A stretch of 64,000 nt of DNA from Pseudomonas sp. NFR16 (GTDB taxonomy: Bacteria > Pseudomonadota > Gammaproteobacteria > Pseudomonadales > Pseudomonadaceae): positions 531,383 to 595,382 of the forward strand of contig NZ_FNYJ01000002.1 in NCBI RefSeq assembly GCF_900108875.1. Reading direction: 5' to 3'. The position numbers and the translations under genes are program-made. The notes beneath the pieces were generated by a model. It saw nothing but the letters and a program-made list of their open reading frames with translations. It searched no databases and was not told the DNA's origin. Below are positions 27,077 through 35,381 of the stretch, one piece after another (within the stretch, counting starts at the first letter, position 1; every line of letters begins with the position of its first letter).

Positions 27077-27463
27077 ATGAAAACTAACAAACTGATCTTC
27101 GGCCTGGCTTTCTCGATTCTTGCCAGCAGCGCTTTTGCACTTCCAGCTGTTGATGCCAGCCAACACGTCAATGCCCCTGTCGTTGCAGAAAACGGTTCTT
27201 CTCATACAAACATGGGTCGCGTTGCTGCTGATGGTGCTGATCGCGTAGGTGCCAACCGCCTCGCCGCTGACGGCGCTGACCACGTAGGTGCCAACCGCCT
27301 TGCCGCTGACGGCGCTGACCACGTAGGTGCAAACCGCGTCGCCGCTGATGGAGCCGACCATGTAGGTGCCAACCGCCTTGCCGCTGATGGTGCTGACCAT
27401 GTTGGTGCAAATCGCATCGCTGCCGACGGTGCCGATCACGTGGGTGCAAATCGCTTGAGCTGA
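27077..27463 (+). CDS. Secreted 13-residue-repeat protein, paralogue 1
   Basis: A 128-residue protein with a clean signal peptide (cleavage expected after SSAFA, residue 21), a short linker (PVVAENGSSHTN) and six consecutive 13-residue repeats of consensus [LVI]AADGADHVGANR at residues 49-126, ending in LS. The repeats differ at many third codon positions yet keep the same amino acids, so the peptide itself seems to be under selection. There are no cysteines and no membrane segment after cleavage. The SD is TGGAGCAA, and a terminator follows, so it is a single-gene unit. Similar Pseudomonas proteins have, I believe, been labelled 'phage infection protein', but I know of no established function. 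Confidence 0.85.
   Translation: MKTNKLIFGLAFSILASSAFALPAVDASQHVNAPVVAENGSSHTNMGRVAADGADRVGANRLAADGADHVGANRLAADGADHVGANRVAADGADHVGANRLAADGADHVGANRIAADGADHVGANRLS
27221..27454 (+). repeat. Six in-frame 39-bp tandem repeats (paralogue 1)
   Basis: These are coding repeats of 39 bp, with no spacers. Unit 1 carries DRVG instead of DHVG. Differences between units are mostly synonymous. Confidence 0.95.
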
Positions 27464-27483
27464 TCTTGAAACGCTCATCCTGC

Positions 27484-27512
27484 AGCCCGGCTTTTGCCGG
27501 GCTTAATTTTTT
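27484..27512 (+). terminator. Rho-independent terminator of repeat-protein gene 1
   Basis: AGCCCGGC-tttt-GCCGGGCT stem followed by TAATTTTTT, 21 nt past the stop. The remaining 27513-27765 holds no gene I can support. Confidence 0.88.
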
Positions 27513-27765
27513 CTGCCGCAACAACTCGTCACAATCGTTGGGTTATCTCATTTCTGATCTCCACTTGGCAGCTTTCGTCCGATCTTGCGCCATTCCTGCA
27601 ATGACCCTTCAGGCTGCAAGCCGCCTCAGCAACGCCAGCCTAAAAATTCGTTAGCTCACAAAATGTACAAAAGGTCAACAGGCAAATCTGCCGACGCCGC
27701 TCATTTTTGCCCCATTTCGGTTCACCGTCCGCTGAAACGCTTTAAAACCGGGCGCTTCAGCCAAC

Positions 27766-27850
27766 TATCAATTTTAGCGATGGTCGTTAGCAATGTTGTT
27801 AACTTCAACTTAATCCGTGCGCGCGTATTATTAGCTCCATACCCAAGTTA
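27766..27850 (+). promoter_or_regulatory. Conserved upstream block of repeat-protein gene 2
   Basis: TATCAATTTTAGCGATG at 27766-27782 and TTAGCTCCATACCCAAGTTA at 27831-27850 mirror the blocks upstream of paralogue 1 at nearly the same distance from the ATG. A TATTAT hexamer (27826-27831) could be the -10. The whole transcription unit, not just the coding part, appears duplicated. Confidence 0.55.
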
Positions 27851-27883
27851 AAAAATTATTGAACTTTCGCTGGAGCGAACATC

Positions 27884-28285
27884 ATGAAAACTTCAAATAT
27901 CCTGTTTGGCCTTAGTTTTTCCATCCTGGCATCGAGCGCTTTCGCTCTGCCTGTTTCTGAGACTCATTCGGCATTGAATGGCACTGTTGTTGCGGAAGGT
28001 GGCTCGTCTCACACCAATGCCTCGCACACTGGTTCATACCGTCAAGCTTCTGATGGCGCCGATCACGTTGGGGCAAATCGCCTAGCAGCAGACGGTGCCG
28101 ACCACGTCGGTGCTAACCGTCAAGCCGCTGATGGCGCTGACCACGTCGGTGCAAACCGCCTCGCAGCAGACGGCGCCGATCACGTCGGTGCAAACCGTCA
28201 AGCCGCTGATGGCGCTGACCACGTTGGCGCAAACCGCCTGGCAGCAGACGGTGCCGACCACGTCGGTGCAAACCGCGTCAGCTGA
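27884..28285 (+). CDS. Secreted 13-residue-repeat protein, paralogue 2
   Basis: A 133-residue relative of the preceding gene with the same signal peptide pattern (MKTSNILFGLSFSILASSAFA) and the same VVAE.GSSHTN linker, then six 13-residue repeats at residues 54-131 and a terminal VS. Here the first residue alternates strictly Q, L, Q, L, Q, L, giving a higher-order 26-residue (78-bp) unit that paralogue 1 lacks. The SD is CTGGAGCGA. Its own terminator follows. It is presumably exported by Sec and soluble in the periplasm or outside; this is inference from the signal peptide. Confidence 0.85.
   Translation: MKTSNILFGLSFSILASSAFALPVSETHSALNGTVVAEGGSSHTNASHTGSYRQASDGADHVGANRLAADGADHVGANRQAADGADHVGANRLAADGADHVGANRQAADGADHVGANRLAADGADHVGANRVS
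28043..28276 (+). repeat. Six in-frame 39-bp tandem repeats (paralogue 2)
   Basis: Coding repeats alternating between QAADGADHVGANR and LAADGADHVGANR. The first unit is QASDGADHVGANR. The repeat number equals that of paralogue 1. Confidence 0.95.
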
Positions 28286-28344
28286 TCCGTTTCAACACGC
28301 TCTACGTTTCACGCTTCACGTTCCACCTCCCGAACTCCCTTTGT

Positions 28345-28371
28345 AGCCCGGCACATGTCGGGCTTTTTTTT
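28345..28371 (+). terminator. Rho-independent terminator of repeat-protein gene 2
   Basis: AGCCCG-gcacatgt-CGGGCT stem followed by eight T residues. Confidence 0.88.
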
Positions 28372-28489
28372 GCCCACGTGGTGACCAGCTCTGGAATAGC
28401 GCAGGAATGCCTTGCACTATGAAAGGCCTCATCCTCTGCGGACGTCGTTACCGGCCCGCTGTGTAGAAGCACTTTTCAGGAAATGCGCC

Positions 28490-29113
28490 ATGTCAGATGA
28501 AATTCATTTCTACGAACCCTCCAAGGGCCACGGCCTGCCGCACGATCCGTTCAACGCGATCGTGGGCCCACGGCCAATTGGCTGGATTTCGTCGAAAGAT
28601 GCGCAAGGCAAGCTGAACCTTGCGCCCTACAGCTTCTTCAATGCGTTCAACTATGTGCCGCCGATCATTGGTTTCTGCAGCATCGGTCGCAAGGACAGCC
28701 TGAACAATATCGAGCAAACCGGCGAGTTCGTCTGGAATCTGGCAACGCGCCCGTTGGCCGAGCAGATGAACCTCAGCTGCGCTGCGGTGGCCGCCGACGT
28801 CAACGAATTCGAGTTGGCGAATCTGACCGCCGAGCCCTCGCGGATCGTCTCGGTGCCGCGCGTAAAAGAGACCCCCGTGGCCTTCGAGTGCAAGGTGACG
28901 CAGATCATCCAGCTGCAGCGCGCCGACAAGGAAGTCGTGCCGAGCTGGTTGATTCTGGGAGAAGTGGTGGCGGTCCATATTGCCAAACGGCTGCTCAAGG
29001 ACGGCGTCTATGACACCGCGGCCGGCGAGCCGATCTTGCGCGGCGGCGGCCCCGCCGACTATTTCCAGCCGGGGCCAGAGTCGTTGTTCAAAATGTACCG
29101 CCCCAAGGCCTGA
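28490..29113 (+). CDS. Flavin reductase family protein
   Basis: A 207-residue FMN-binding protein of the flavin reductase / DIM6-NTAB family. It has the typical N-terminal NAIVGPRPIGWISSKD, APYSFFNAFNYVPPIIGF and NIEQTGEFVWNLAT segments, which line the flavin pocket. Members reduce flavin or act as flavoenzymes of unknown substrate. ATG 28490 has AGGAA 8 nt upstream. It is convergent with the next gene, and the two stops touch. Confidence 0.83.
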   Translation: MSDEIHFYEPSKGHGLPHDPFNAIVGPRPIGWISSKDAQGKLNLAPYSFFNAFNYVPPIIGFCSIGRKDSLNNIEQTGEFVWNLATRPLAEQMNLSCAAVAADVNEFELANLTAEPSRIVSVPRVKETPVAFECKVTQIIQLQRADKEVVPSWLILGEVVAVHIAKRLLKDGVYDTAAGEPILRGGGPADYFQPGPESLFKMYRPKA

Positions 29114-29353
29114 TCAATCCTGAGCGAACATCAGTTCGCCTTCGGACGTCACGTCGATCAGGCGCTCGAGCTCCTCGACCGCGGCCTGATCGGCGGCCAG
29201 CGCGGTCTTGAATGTCTGATCGAGCAGTACACGATGGAAAGTCGGCGCGCCACCGGCACCCAACCCTTTGACGGCGATGGCGGCGCCGTAGCCTTCATTG
29301 CCCGGGACGGCGGCCGACACTGCTTCGTAATGCTGGAATTCTTTGCGTGCCAT
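29114..29353 (-). CDS. Small conserved-type protein, function unknown
   Basis: A 79-residue acidic soluble protein (MARKEFQHYEAVSAAVPGNEGYG...). I recognise no domain. Its stop directly abuts that of the flavin reductase gene. The SD is weak. Base composition is like that of the neighbours. Confidence 0.55.
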   Translation of the reverse strand: MARKEFQHYEAVSAAVPGNEGYGAAIAVKGLGAGGAPTFHRVLLDQTFKTALAADQAAVEELERLIDVTSEGELMFAQD

Positions 29354-29446
29354 GGATCAAAAACCCTGCCTTGGTGAGAGAGGCCGGGATTTTAAACCGT
29401 CAGCAGCACTTTGGCGCGCCTGGTCCATGACGCAGGTGCGAGCTCG

Positions 29447-29800
29447 TTAACCGGCTTTGCGCATGTCGCGCAGCTGGACCGACGCTTGGGCCTGAGCCGC
29501 ACCGACGTTGGCGAAGGTCTGGAAATCCAGACTGCTCACCAGCCGCTCGGTCACCAGGTCAGCGAACACTTGAAGCTCGGGGTTGGAAAACCAGTCATTC
29601 ATCGCCGATCGGTCAGCCCACGATCCACTGATCATCCAGACATCGTCCTCGATCAGCGATTGTTGCAGGACAAAGTGCAAGCAACCGGCGGCCTTGCGTG
29701 CAGGGGCGAGTAATGCGCTCAAACGTGCGCCCACTTGCGCGCTGTTTCCGGCGCTCGAGCGAATTGATACGAGATGGCTCACGACTGATTGGCTGTGCAT
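29447..29800 (-). CDS. Antibiotic biosynthesis monooxygenase (ABM) domain protein
   Basis: A 117-residue ferredoxin-like ABM/YgiN-type protein. Supporting segments are VGARLSALLAPARKAAGCLHFVLQQS and SGSWADRSAMNDWFSNPELQVFADLV, with the family's G-C-x-x-F-strand then W-x-x-x-x-A-M-x-x-W pattern. Such proteins act as cofactor-free quinol oxygenases or as metabolic accessory proteins. ATG 29800 has AGGAG 8 nt upstream. Confidence 0.75.
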   Translation of the reverse strand: MHSQSVVSHLVSIRSSAGNSAQVGARLSALLAPARKAAGCLHFVLQQSLIEDDVWMISGSWADRSAMNDWFSNPELQVFADLVTERLVSSLDFQTFANVGAAQAQASVQLRDMRKAG

Positions 29801-29905
29801 GGTCTGCGCTCCTTTTGATGCAGCCACAATCACGGAAGGCGTTGTGGCCGGAAGTGAAGATTAGGCGGACGCGGGTCAATGCCGTTAGCCGATTACTGCC
29901 AGGTT

Positions 29906-30051
29906 ATTGCCTGATTCTGCGAGGGTGATTCGAAGCAGGCAGCATTGATCACCGGATTCGCCTGCTGCCACACCGGACTTTCAAGCAATCGTCCCGGCAT
30001 TACAGGGCCTTCTGTCGCGACAGACGTGAAGCGCTGACAGAATCAGGCAAT
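29906..30051. repeat. Pair of perfect 14-bp inverted repeats 118 bp apart
   Basis: ATTGCCTGATTCTG (29906-29919) and its exact reverse complement (30038-30051) bound a 146-bp segment in the 333-base gap upstream of the AraC regulator gene. A 10-bp direct repeat GGATTCGCCT occurs at 29954-29963 and 30061-30070. No target duplication is visible at the edges, so this may be a pair of regulator sites rather than a MITE. Confidence 0.5.
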
Positions 30052-30133
30052 CATCCGACAGGATTCGCCTAACGCTTGCGCTTGCACAAAAATAAGCTGT
30101 GCTGCATTAACGCTCTGTCAGAGGAATTTCCCG

Positions 30134-31087
30134 ATGTTGCCATCCGCCCTTGAGCCCACCGTATCGGACAGCCGCCCCATGCCTGAGCTGAGCGCGCAGT
30201 TGGAGCAGCAGCGTGCTGAGCTGGCCGAACTGATCCGCCGTCATGCGCCTACCGATGGCAGCTTCCAGACGGTGATCAAGCAACTGTTCATGGTGCGTCA
30301 CGACCGTCCGCTGCAATCGGTGCCTGGCCTTGTACAACCGGCGTTGTGCATCATGGCCCAGGGCCGCAAGGACGTGACATTGGGTGGCGAAGTGTTCACC
30401 TATGATCCACTCAACTACTTGGTGTTGTCAGTCGCCCTGCCGATCAGCGGCAAGGTGATTCACGCGACGCCGGAAGACCCTCATCTGGCCATGCGCCTGG
30501 ACATCGACCCGGCCGACATCAACGCGCTGATCGCAGAGGCAGGGCCCATGAGTGTGCCAACCCGGCCGAGCGGTCGCGGGATGTATGTCGAGCGCATCGA
30601 CGCGCAGTTGCTTGACGCCGTCATCCGCCTGATTCGCCTGCTGGACAGCCCGAAAGACATTCCCATGCTGGCGCCGTTGATCACTCGAGAGATTCTCTAC
30701 CGCCTGCTGCGTGGGAGTGAGGGATATCGTCTGTACGAAATCGCCATCTCAAACTGCCAGACCCATCGCGTCAGCCAGGCGATCAAATGGCTGAACAGCC
30801 ACTTTCAGCAACCGCTGCGCATTGAGGAACTGGCCAGGGAGGTCAACCTGAGCGTGTCGACGCTGCACCACCGTTTCAAGGCCGTGACCGCCATGAGCCC
30901 ACTGCAGTACCAGAAGCAACTGCGTTTGCAGGAAGCCCGGCGGTTGATGCTGTCCGACGGCCTAGAAGCGTCGGCAGCCGGTTACCGAGTGGGATATGAG
31001 AGCCCGTCGCAGTTCAGCCGCGAATACAGTCGTCTGTTCGGCGCGCCGCCCCTGCGAGACTTGGCGCGCCTGCGCAAAACGCTGTGA
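30134..31087 (+). CDS. AraC-family transcriptional regulator
   Basis: A 317-residue regulator with an N-terminal AraC_N-type ligand domain (LVQPALCIMAQGRKDVTLGGEVFTYDPLNYLVLSV) and a C-terminal double helix-turn-helix (FQQPLRIEELAREVNLSVSTLHHRFK, GYESPSQFSREYSRLFG). It is convergent with the aldehyde dehydrogenase gene, with touching ends. The target is unknown. The inverted-repeat pair in its promoter region may be its own site. Confidence 0.88.
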   Translation: MLPSALEPTVSDSRPMPELSAQLEQQRAELAELIRRHAPTDGSFQTVIKQLFMVRHDRPLQSVPGLVQPALCIMAQGRKDVTLGGEVFTYDPLNYLVLSVALPISGKVIHATPEDPHLAMRLDIDPADINALIAEAGPMSVPTRPSGRGMYVERIDAQLLDAVIRLIRLLDSPKDIPMLAPLITREILYRLLRGSEGYRLYEIAISNCQTHRVSQAIKWLNSHFQQPLRIEELAREVNLSVSTLHHRFKAVTAMSPLQYQKQLRLQEARRLMLSDGLEASAAGYRVGYESPSQFSREYSRLFGAPPLRDLARLRKTL

Positions 31088-32548
31088 TCACACGGCGCGG
31101 ATCACGTGCTTGATCTCCTGGAACGCTTGCAAGCCCCAAGGGCCCAGCTCGCGTCCCAGACTGCTCTGTTTGTAACCGCCCCATGCCGCCTGCGCAAAGA
31201 TGACCTGTGGCGCGTTGATCCAGACCAGCCCCGCCTGCAACGCATCGGCGACCCGCTCGGCGTTTGCGGTGTCGCCACTGACCACGCTGGCGACCAGACC
31301 GAACTGGCTGTCGTTGGCCAGCGCGATCGCTTCGGCCTCTGAATCGAAGCCGCGCACGCACAGCACTGGGCCGAATATCTCTTCGCGCCACAGCGCACTG
31401 TCCAGCGGCACCTGAGTGAACACCGCCGGTTGCAGGAAATACCCGCGAGGTTGATTGTCGGGACGGCCTCCGCCGCACAGCAGACGCGCTCCGGCTTGCT
31501 TGCCGGCCTCGATATGGGCAATCACCCGCTGGTATTGCGCCTGATTGACCAGCGGCCCCATTTCGGCGCCCTCTTCAAGCGGCCCGGCCACCTTGATCGA
31601 CTCAGCCTTGGCGACGAGGCGTTCGAGAAACGGCTCCAGCAGCGCTTGCGCGACCAGCACCCGGCTGGTGGCTGAGCACATCTGGCCTGCGTTGAAGTAA
31701 CCGCCGCCACTCGCCAGTTCCACTGCCAGATCCAGATCGGCATCGGCGAGCACCAGCAACGACGACTTGCCGCCCAGTTCCAGGCTTACGCCCTTCACGG
31801 TCTCCGCCGCACGCTGCATGACCTGCACGCCCACCGCATTGCTGCCGGTGAAGGATATTTTCGCAACGCCCGGATGCCCGGACAGCGGCGCACCGACCGC
31901 TGCGCCAGTGCCGCATACCAGGTTGAACACGCCGCCGGGCAGTCCGCTGGACGCGATGATATGCGCCAGCTCCAGTTCCGCCAGTGGCGTCACTTCCGAA
32001 GGTTTCAGCACTACGCAGCAACCTGCCGCCAGCGCGGGCGCCAGCTTCCAGGCGGTCGTCACCATCGGAAAATTCCAAGGCACGATCAGGCCGACGACCC
32101 CACATGGCTCACGACGCAGTCGCGCGGTGAAGTCGTCGCTCGGCAGCTCCACGGCGCTGTTCTGCTGACCATCGGATGCCTCCGCCAGCACAGCGTAATA
32201 ATTGAAAGTGGCGATGACGTCATCGACGTCGATGCCTGCTTCGAAGGCTGGCTTGCCATTGTTGCGGCACTGCAGTTCGATCAGTCTTTCACGCTTGGCC
32301 GCCACGCCTGCGGCAATGTTGCGCAGGATCATGGCGCGCGCCGCGCCTGTGGTTTTTGACCAGGCCACGAAAGCTTGGCGAGACGCCTGAACGGCATCGT
32401 ACACCGCATTGGCGTCGCCGCCGGTCACAATGGCCAGACGCTCCTCGGTCGAAGGATTGATCACCGTCAGTTGCTCGCCGCCGGAACGCCATTGCCCGTC
32501 GATATACAGCCCCGCCAAAACCGGGTTCAACACAGTCGCCTCACTCAT
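31088..32548 (-). CDS. Aldehyde dehydrogenase, probably for guanidinobutyraldehyde
   Basis: A 486-residue NAD(P)-dependent aldehyde dehydrogenase of the betaine-aldehyde type. It has the PWNFPMVT and KPSEVTPL cofactor segments, catalytic Glu in LELGGKS and catalytic Cys in GQMCSATSR. It overlaps the 2-ketoacid decarboxylase gene by 4 bp (ATGA), so the two should act in sequence. If the decarboxylase is AruI, this enzyme would oxidise 4-guanidinobutyraldehyde to 4-guanidinobutyrate. That substrate is inference from context. Confidence 0.85.
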   Translation of the reverse strand: MSEATVLNPVLAGLYIDGQWRSGGEQLTVINPSTEERLAIVTGGDANAVYDAVQASRQAFVAWSKTTGAARAMILRNIAAGVAAKRERLIELQCRNNGKPAFEAGIDVDDVIATFNYYAVLAEASDGQQNSAVELPSDDFTARLRREPCGVVGLIVPWNFPMVTTAWKLAPALAAGCCVVLKPSEVTPLAELELAHIIASSGLPGGVFNLVCGTGAAVGAPLSGHPGVAKISFTGSNAVGVQVMQRAAETVKGVSLELGGKSSLLVLADADLDLAVELASGGGYFNAGQMCSATSRVLVAQALLEPFLERLVAKAESIKVAGPLEEGAEMGPLVNQAQYQRVIAHIEAGKQAGARLLCGGGRPDNQPRGYFLQPAVFTQVPLDSALWREEIFGPVLCVRGFDSEAEAIALANDSQFGLVASVVSGDTANAERVADALQAGLVWINAPQVIFAQAAWGGYKQSSLGRELGPWGLQAFQEIKHVIRAV

Positions 32549-34182
32549 GATGCTTTCAATCCGTTCATCCAGCCACGCTGGTCAATTTCAATCACAGTCG
32601 GGCCGTTGCGTTCACTGGCGGCCCGCAATGCAGCTTTCAGTTCCTCGACTTCGACCACCGTCTGGGCCGAGCAACCCAGGGCTTTGGCGACGCCGATGAA
32701 GTCAGGCGTGTAGATGTCCACGCCGACCGGCTCGATGGCGCGGTTGACCATGTATTTCTTGATCTCTTCGTAGCCCTGGTTATTCCACAGCAACACGATG
32801 ATCGGCGTCTTCGCTTCAACGGCGCTGGCAAGCTCGGACAAGGTGAATTGCAAGCCACCGTCGCCGATCAGGCACGCCACCGGGTTGCGTTCGCCTGAGT
32901 CCTGACTGCCAAGCCAGGCGCCCACCGCCGCAGGCAGTGCATAACCCAGCGTGCCGTAGCCGGTGGAGGAGTTGAACCAGCGACGGGGCTCGTCCAGATC
33001 TAGCGTCAGGTTGCCGGTATAGACGGGCTGCGTGGAGTCGCCGACGATCACGGCCTTCGGCAAAACCTCGAGCACCGTGCGCAGGAACAGCGTCTGCACG
33101 CGCGTCGCCTCATCCCAGCTCGCATCGAGCGTGGTTTTCAGCGCGGCGGCACGTGCCGGTCCCCAGTCCCCACTGCGCGGCGTCAGAGCCTCGTTTTTCA
33201 CAGCGGCGACCAGCGCCTCGGCGGCCGTGCTGGCGTCGGACACCAGCGCCACTTTCGGCGGAAAGTTGCGCACAGTCTGGTCTGGATCGATGTCGATACG
33301 CAGCAGCGTGCCTGGGACCTTGAAGTGCCCCTGAAAGGTAATGTCGTAGTCGGTTTCCGCCAGCTCTGTTCCGATGGCCAGCACCACGTCGGCGGCCTCA
33401 ATGATCTCGCGCGTCGGATCGAGCGACTGCGTAGAGCCGATGAGCAACGGGTGGCTGGCAGGCAACATGCCTTTGGCGTTGATCGTCAGCGCGACAGGCG
33501 CGTTCAGGTGCTCGGCCAGTTTCGTCAGAGGCGCCGCGGCATCAATCGCGCCGCCGCCTGCCAGAATCAGCGGTCGTCTGGCACCTGCCAGCAGCGCCGC
33601 CATTTGCTTGATTGCCACGGGCGCAGGCCCCGCGCGGGTGACCGAGACAGGTTGGCTGTCGAGCAAGTGATCGGCGTTTTCCACCAACACATCCAGCGGG
33701 ATCTCGATGTGCACCGGGCGAGGACGGCCGGCCTGAAACAGCGCAAACGCGCGCGCCAGTACCGCCGGCAGTTCGTCAGCCAACATCAGCGTGTGTGAAA
33801 ACGCCGCAACGCCCGCCACCAACGCGCCCTGGGCCGGCAGTTCGTGCAGCTTGCCCCGCCCGCCGCCCAGTTGACTGCGCGATTGCACACTGGAAATCAC
33901 CAGCATCGGAATCGAATCGGCGTACGCCTGGCCCATGGCGGTGGTGATGTTGGTCATGCCTGGGCCAGTGATGATGAAGCACACCCCCGGCTTGCCGCGG
34001 GTACGCGCGTAGCCATCGGCCATGAAGCCTGCGCCCTGCTCATGGCGCGGGGTGATATGCGTGATCGACGAACTGGCCAGTCCGCGATACAGCTCGACGG
34101 TATGCACGCCCGGAATGCCGAACACCCGCTCGACGCCATAACCTTCCAGTAACTTGACCAATACTTCGCCGCACGTCGCCAT
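32545..34182 (-). CDS. aruI: TPP-dependent 2-ketoacid decarboxylase, AruI-like
   Basis: A 545-residue thiamine diphosphate enzyme of the acetolactate-synthase fold. It has the catalytic-glutamate region ITPRHEQGAGFMADGYAR, PGMTNITTAMGQAYADSIP, and the TPP/Mg motif GDGGLQFTLSELASAVEAKTPIIVLLWNN. The N-terminus (GEVLVKLLEGYGVERVFGIPGVHTVELYRGL) fits 5-guanidino-2-oxopentanoate decarboxylase, which acts on 2-ketoarginine in the arginine transaminase pathway. The following aldehyde dehydrogenase agrees with this. The transaminase AruH is not in the window, so other 2-ketoacids remain possible. Confidence 0.75.
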   Translation of the reverse strand: MATCGEVLVKLLEGYGVERVFGIPGVHTVELYRGLASSSITHITPRHEQGAGFMADGYARTRGKPGVCFIITGPGMTNITTAMGQAYADSIPMLVISSVQSRSQLGGGRGKLHELPAQGALVAGVAAFSHTLMLADELPAVLARAFALFQAGRPRPVHIEIPLDVLVENADHLLDSQPVSVTRAGPAPVAIKQMAALLAGARRPLILAGGGAIDAAAPLTKLAEHLNAPVALTINAKGMLPASHPLLIGSTQSLDPTREIIEAADVVLAIGTELAETDYDITFQGHFKVPGTLLRIDIDPDQTVRNFPPKVALVSDASTAAEALVAAVKNEALTPRSGDWGPARAAALKTTLDASWDEATRVQTLFLRTVLEVLPKAVIVGDSTQPVYTGNLTLDLDEPRRWFNSSTGYGTLGYALPAAVGAWLGSQDSGERNPVACLIGDGGLQFTLSELASAVEAKTPIIVLLWNNQGYEEIKKYMVNRAIEPVGVDIYTPDFIGVAKALGCSAQTVVEVEELKAALRAASERNGPTVIEIDQRGWMNGLKAS

Positions 34183-34339
34183 GTGTCAGGGCCCTTTATT
34201 CATTTTGATGACATCTGTGCCGCTCGCCGGACTGCTCCCGCTTGAGCATGCGCGGTCATTGGACCTGCGCGGCCATATCGGTGACAACGCAAAAAATGTC
34301 ATGCTTAGCCATGTCTCCAGCTCATGCCTCGCGCCTGCC

Positions 34340-35233
34340 ATGAAACGTCTGCCTCCCCTGCCCGCTCTGCACACCTTCCTGATCACGGCGCGATGCTGCA
34401 ACTTCACGCGCGCGGCGCAGCTGTTGCACATCACTCAAGGCGCGGTCAGCCGACAGATTTCCGGGCTGGAGAGCCACCTGGGCTATCGCCTCTTCCACCG
34501 CCAGGCGCGGGGTTTGAGCCTGACCGCCCAAGGCCGGGCGTTTTTTCCCCGCATCGAGCAAATCTTCAGCTTGCTCGAGGATGCGGTGGACGAGGTGAGC
34601 ACGGCGCGTCAGGCGCTTCAGTTGAAGGCGCCGACCTGCATCACGCGATGGCTGCTGCCGCGCTTGATGCAATGGCAAAAAGAACGGCCCGACGTCCCCG
34701 TGGAACTGACGACCACCATCGCTCACGGCGTGGACTTTCGACGAGAGCGCTTCGATGCGGCGGTGGTCTACGGCGCTCATCCCGGCGACTCGATGAACGT
34801 ACATCACCTGTTCGACGAACAGCTCACGCCTGTCTGCTCCCGATCGCTGATCGGCGAGTCGCAACCGCTCGCGCAGTACAGCGACCTGGAACGACACATG
34901 CTGCTGCACCCCACGCTGGACGAGCAGGACTGGACGCAGTGGTTGAAAGCGGCGGGCACCCGGCTGAGCAACGTCGGCAAGGGTCAGCATTTCGATACGA
35001 TGGACCTGGCGATGACCGTGGCGTCGCAAGGGTCAGGCGTGGCCATGGGCGATTGGGCCCTGATCGGCGAAGACCTGAGCGCAGGTCGGCTGGTCACACC
35101 GTTCGAGCTCAAGCTCAGAACGGGTGCGGCCTACTATTTCGTCTATCCGGAGCGCGCGACTGTCCCTGCACAACTCAATGAACTGCTGGATTGGCTGAAG
35201 ACCCAGGCAGCCCAGCGGCAGATCGCGCATTAA
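34340..35233 (+). CDS. LysR-family regulator (GcvA-like)
   Basis: A 297-residue LysR-type regulator with an N-terminal winged helix (FTRAAQLLHITQGAVSRQISGLESHLGYRLFHR) and a C-terminal effector domain. It is divergent from the aruI-like operon with a 157-bp gap, the standard layout for a regulator of the neighbouring operon. ATG 34340 begins MKRLPPLPALHTF, typical of the GcvA group; the longer frame from 34154 is not supported. Confidence 0.87.
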   Translation: MKRLPPLPALHTFLITARCCNFTRAAQLLHITQGAVSRQISGLESHLGYRLFHRQARGLSLTAQGRAFFPRIEQIFSLLEDAVDEVSTARQALQLKAPTCITRWLLPRLMQWQKERPDVPVELTTTIAHGVDFRRERFDAAVVYGAHPGDSMNVHHLFDEQLTPVCSRSLIGESQPLAQYSDLERHMLLHPTLDEQDWTQWLKAAGTRLSNVGKGQHFDTMDLAMTVASQGSGVAMGDWALIGEDLSAGRLVTPFELKLRTGAAYYFVYPERATVPAQLNELLDWLKTQAAQRQIAH

Positions 35234-35381
35234 CTGCCCCGAACGGCTGCATGAGTGCTTCTCTGGCAGCTGCGCGGTCGATATAAACATTCAATCCCGA
35301 TCGGCACGTCATGATGGCCATGGGCGCCTACACTGACCTTAACGGTAGAAATTCATTTTTGACCGGATCGAGGCAGACGTC

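Noticed and set aside
27221..28276. Regular 39-bp repeats that might look like a CRISPR array
   Set aside because: Repeats are directly adjacent with no spacers, stay in frame within two signal-peptide genes, and no cas genes are present.
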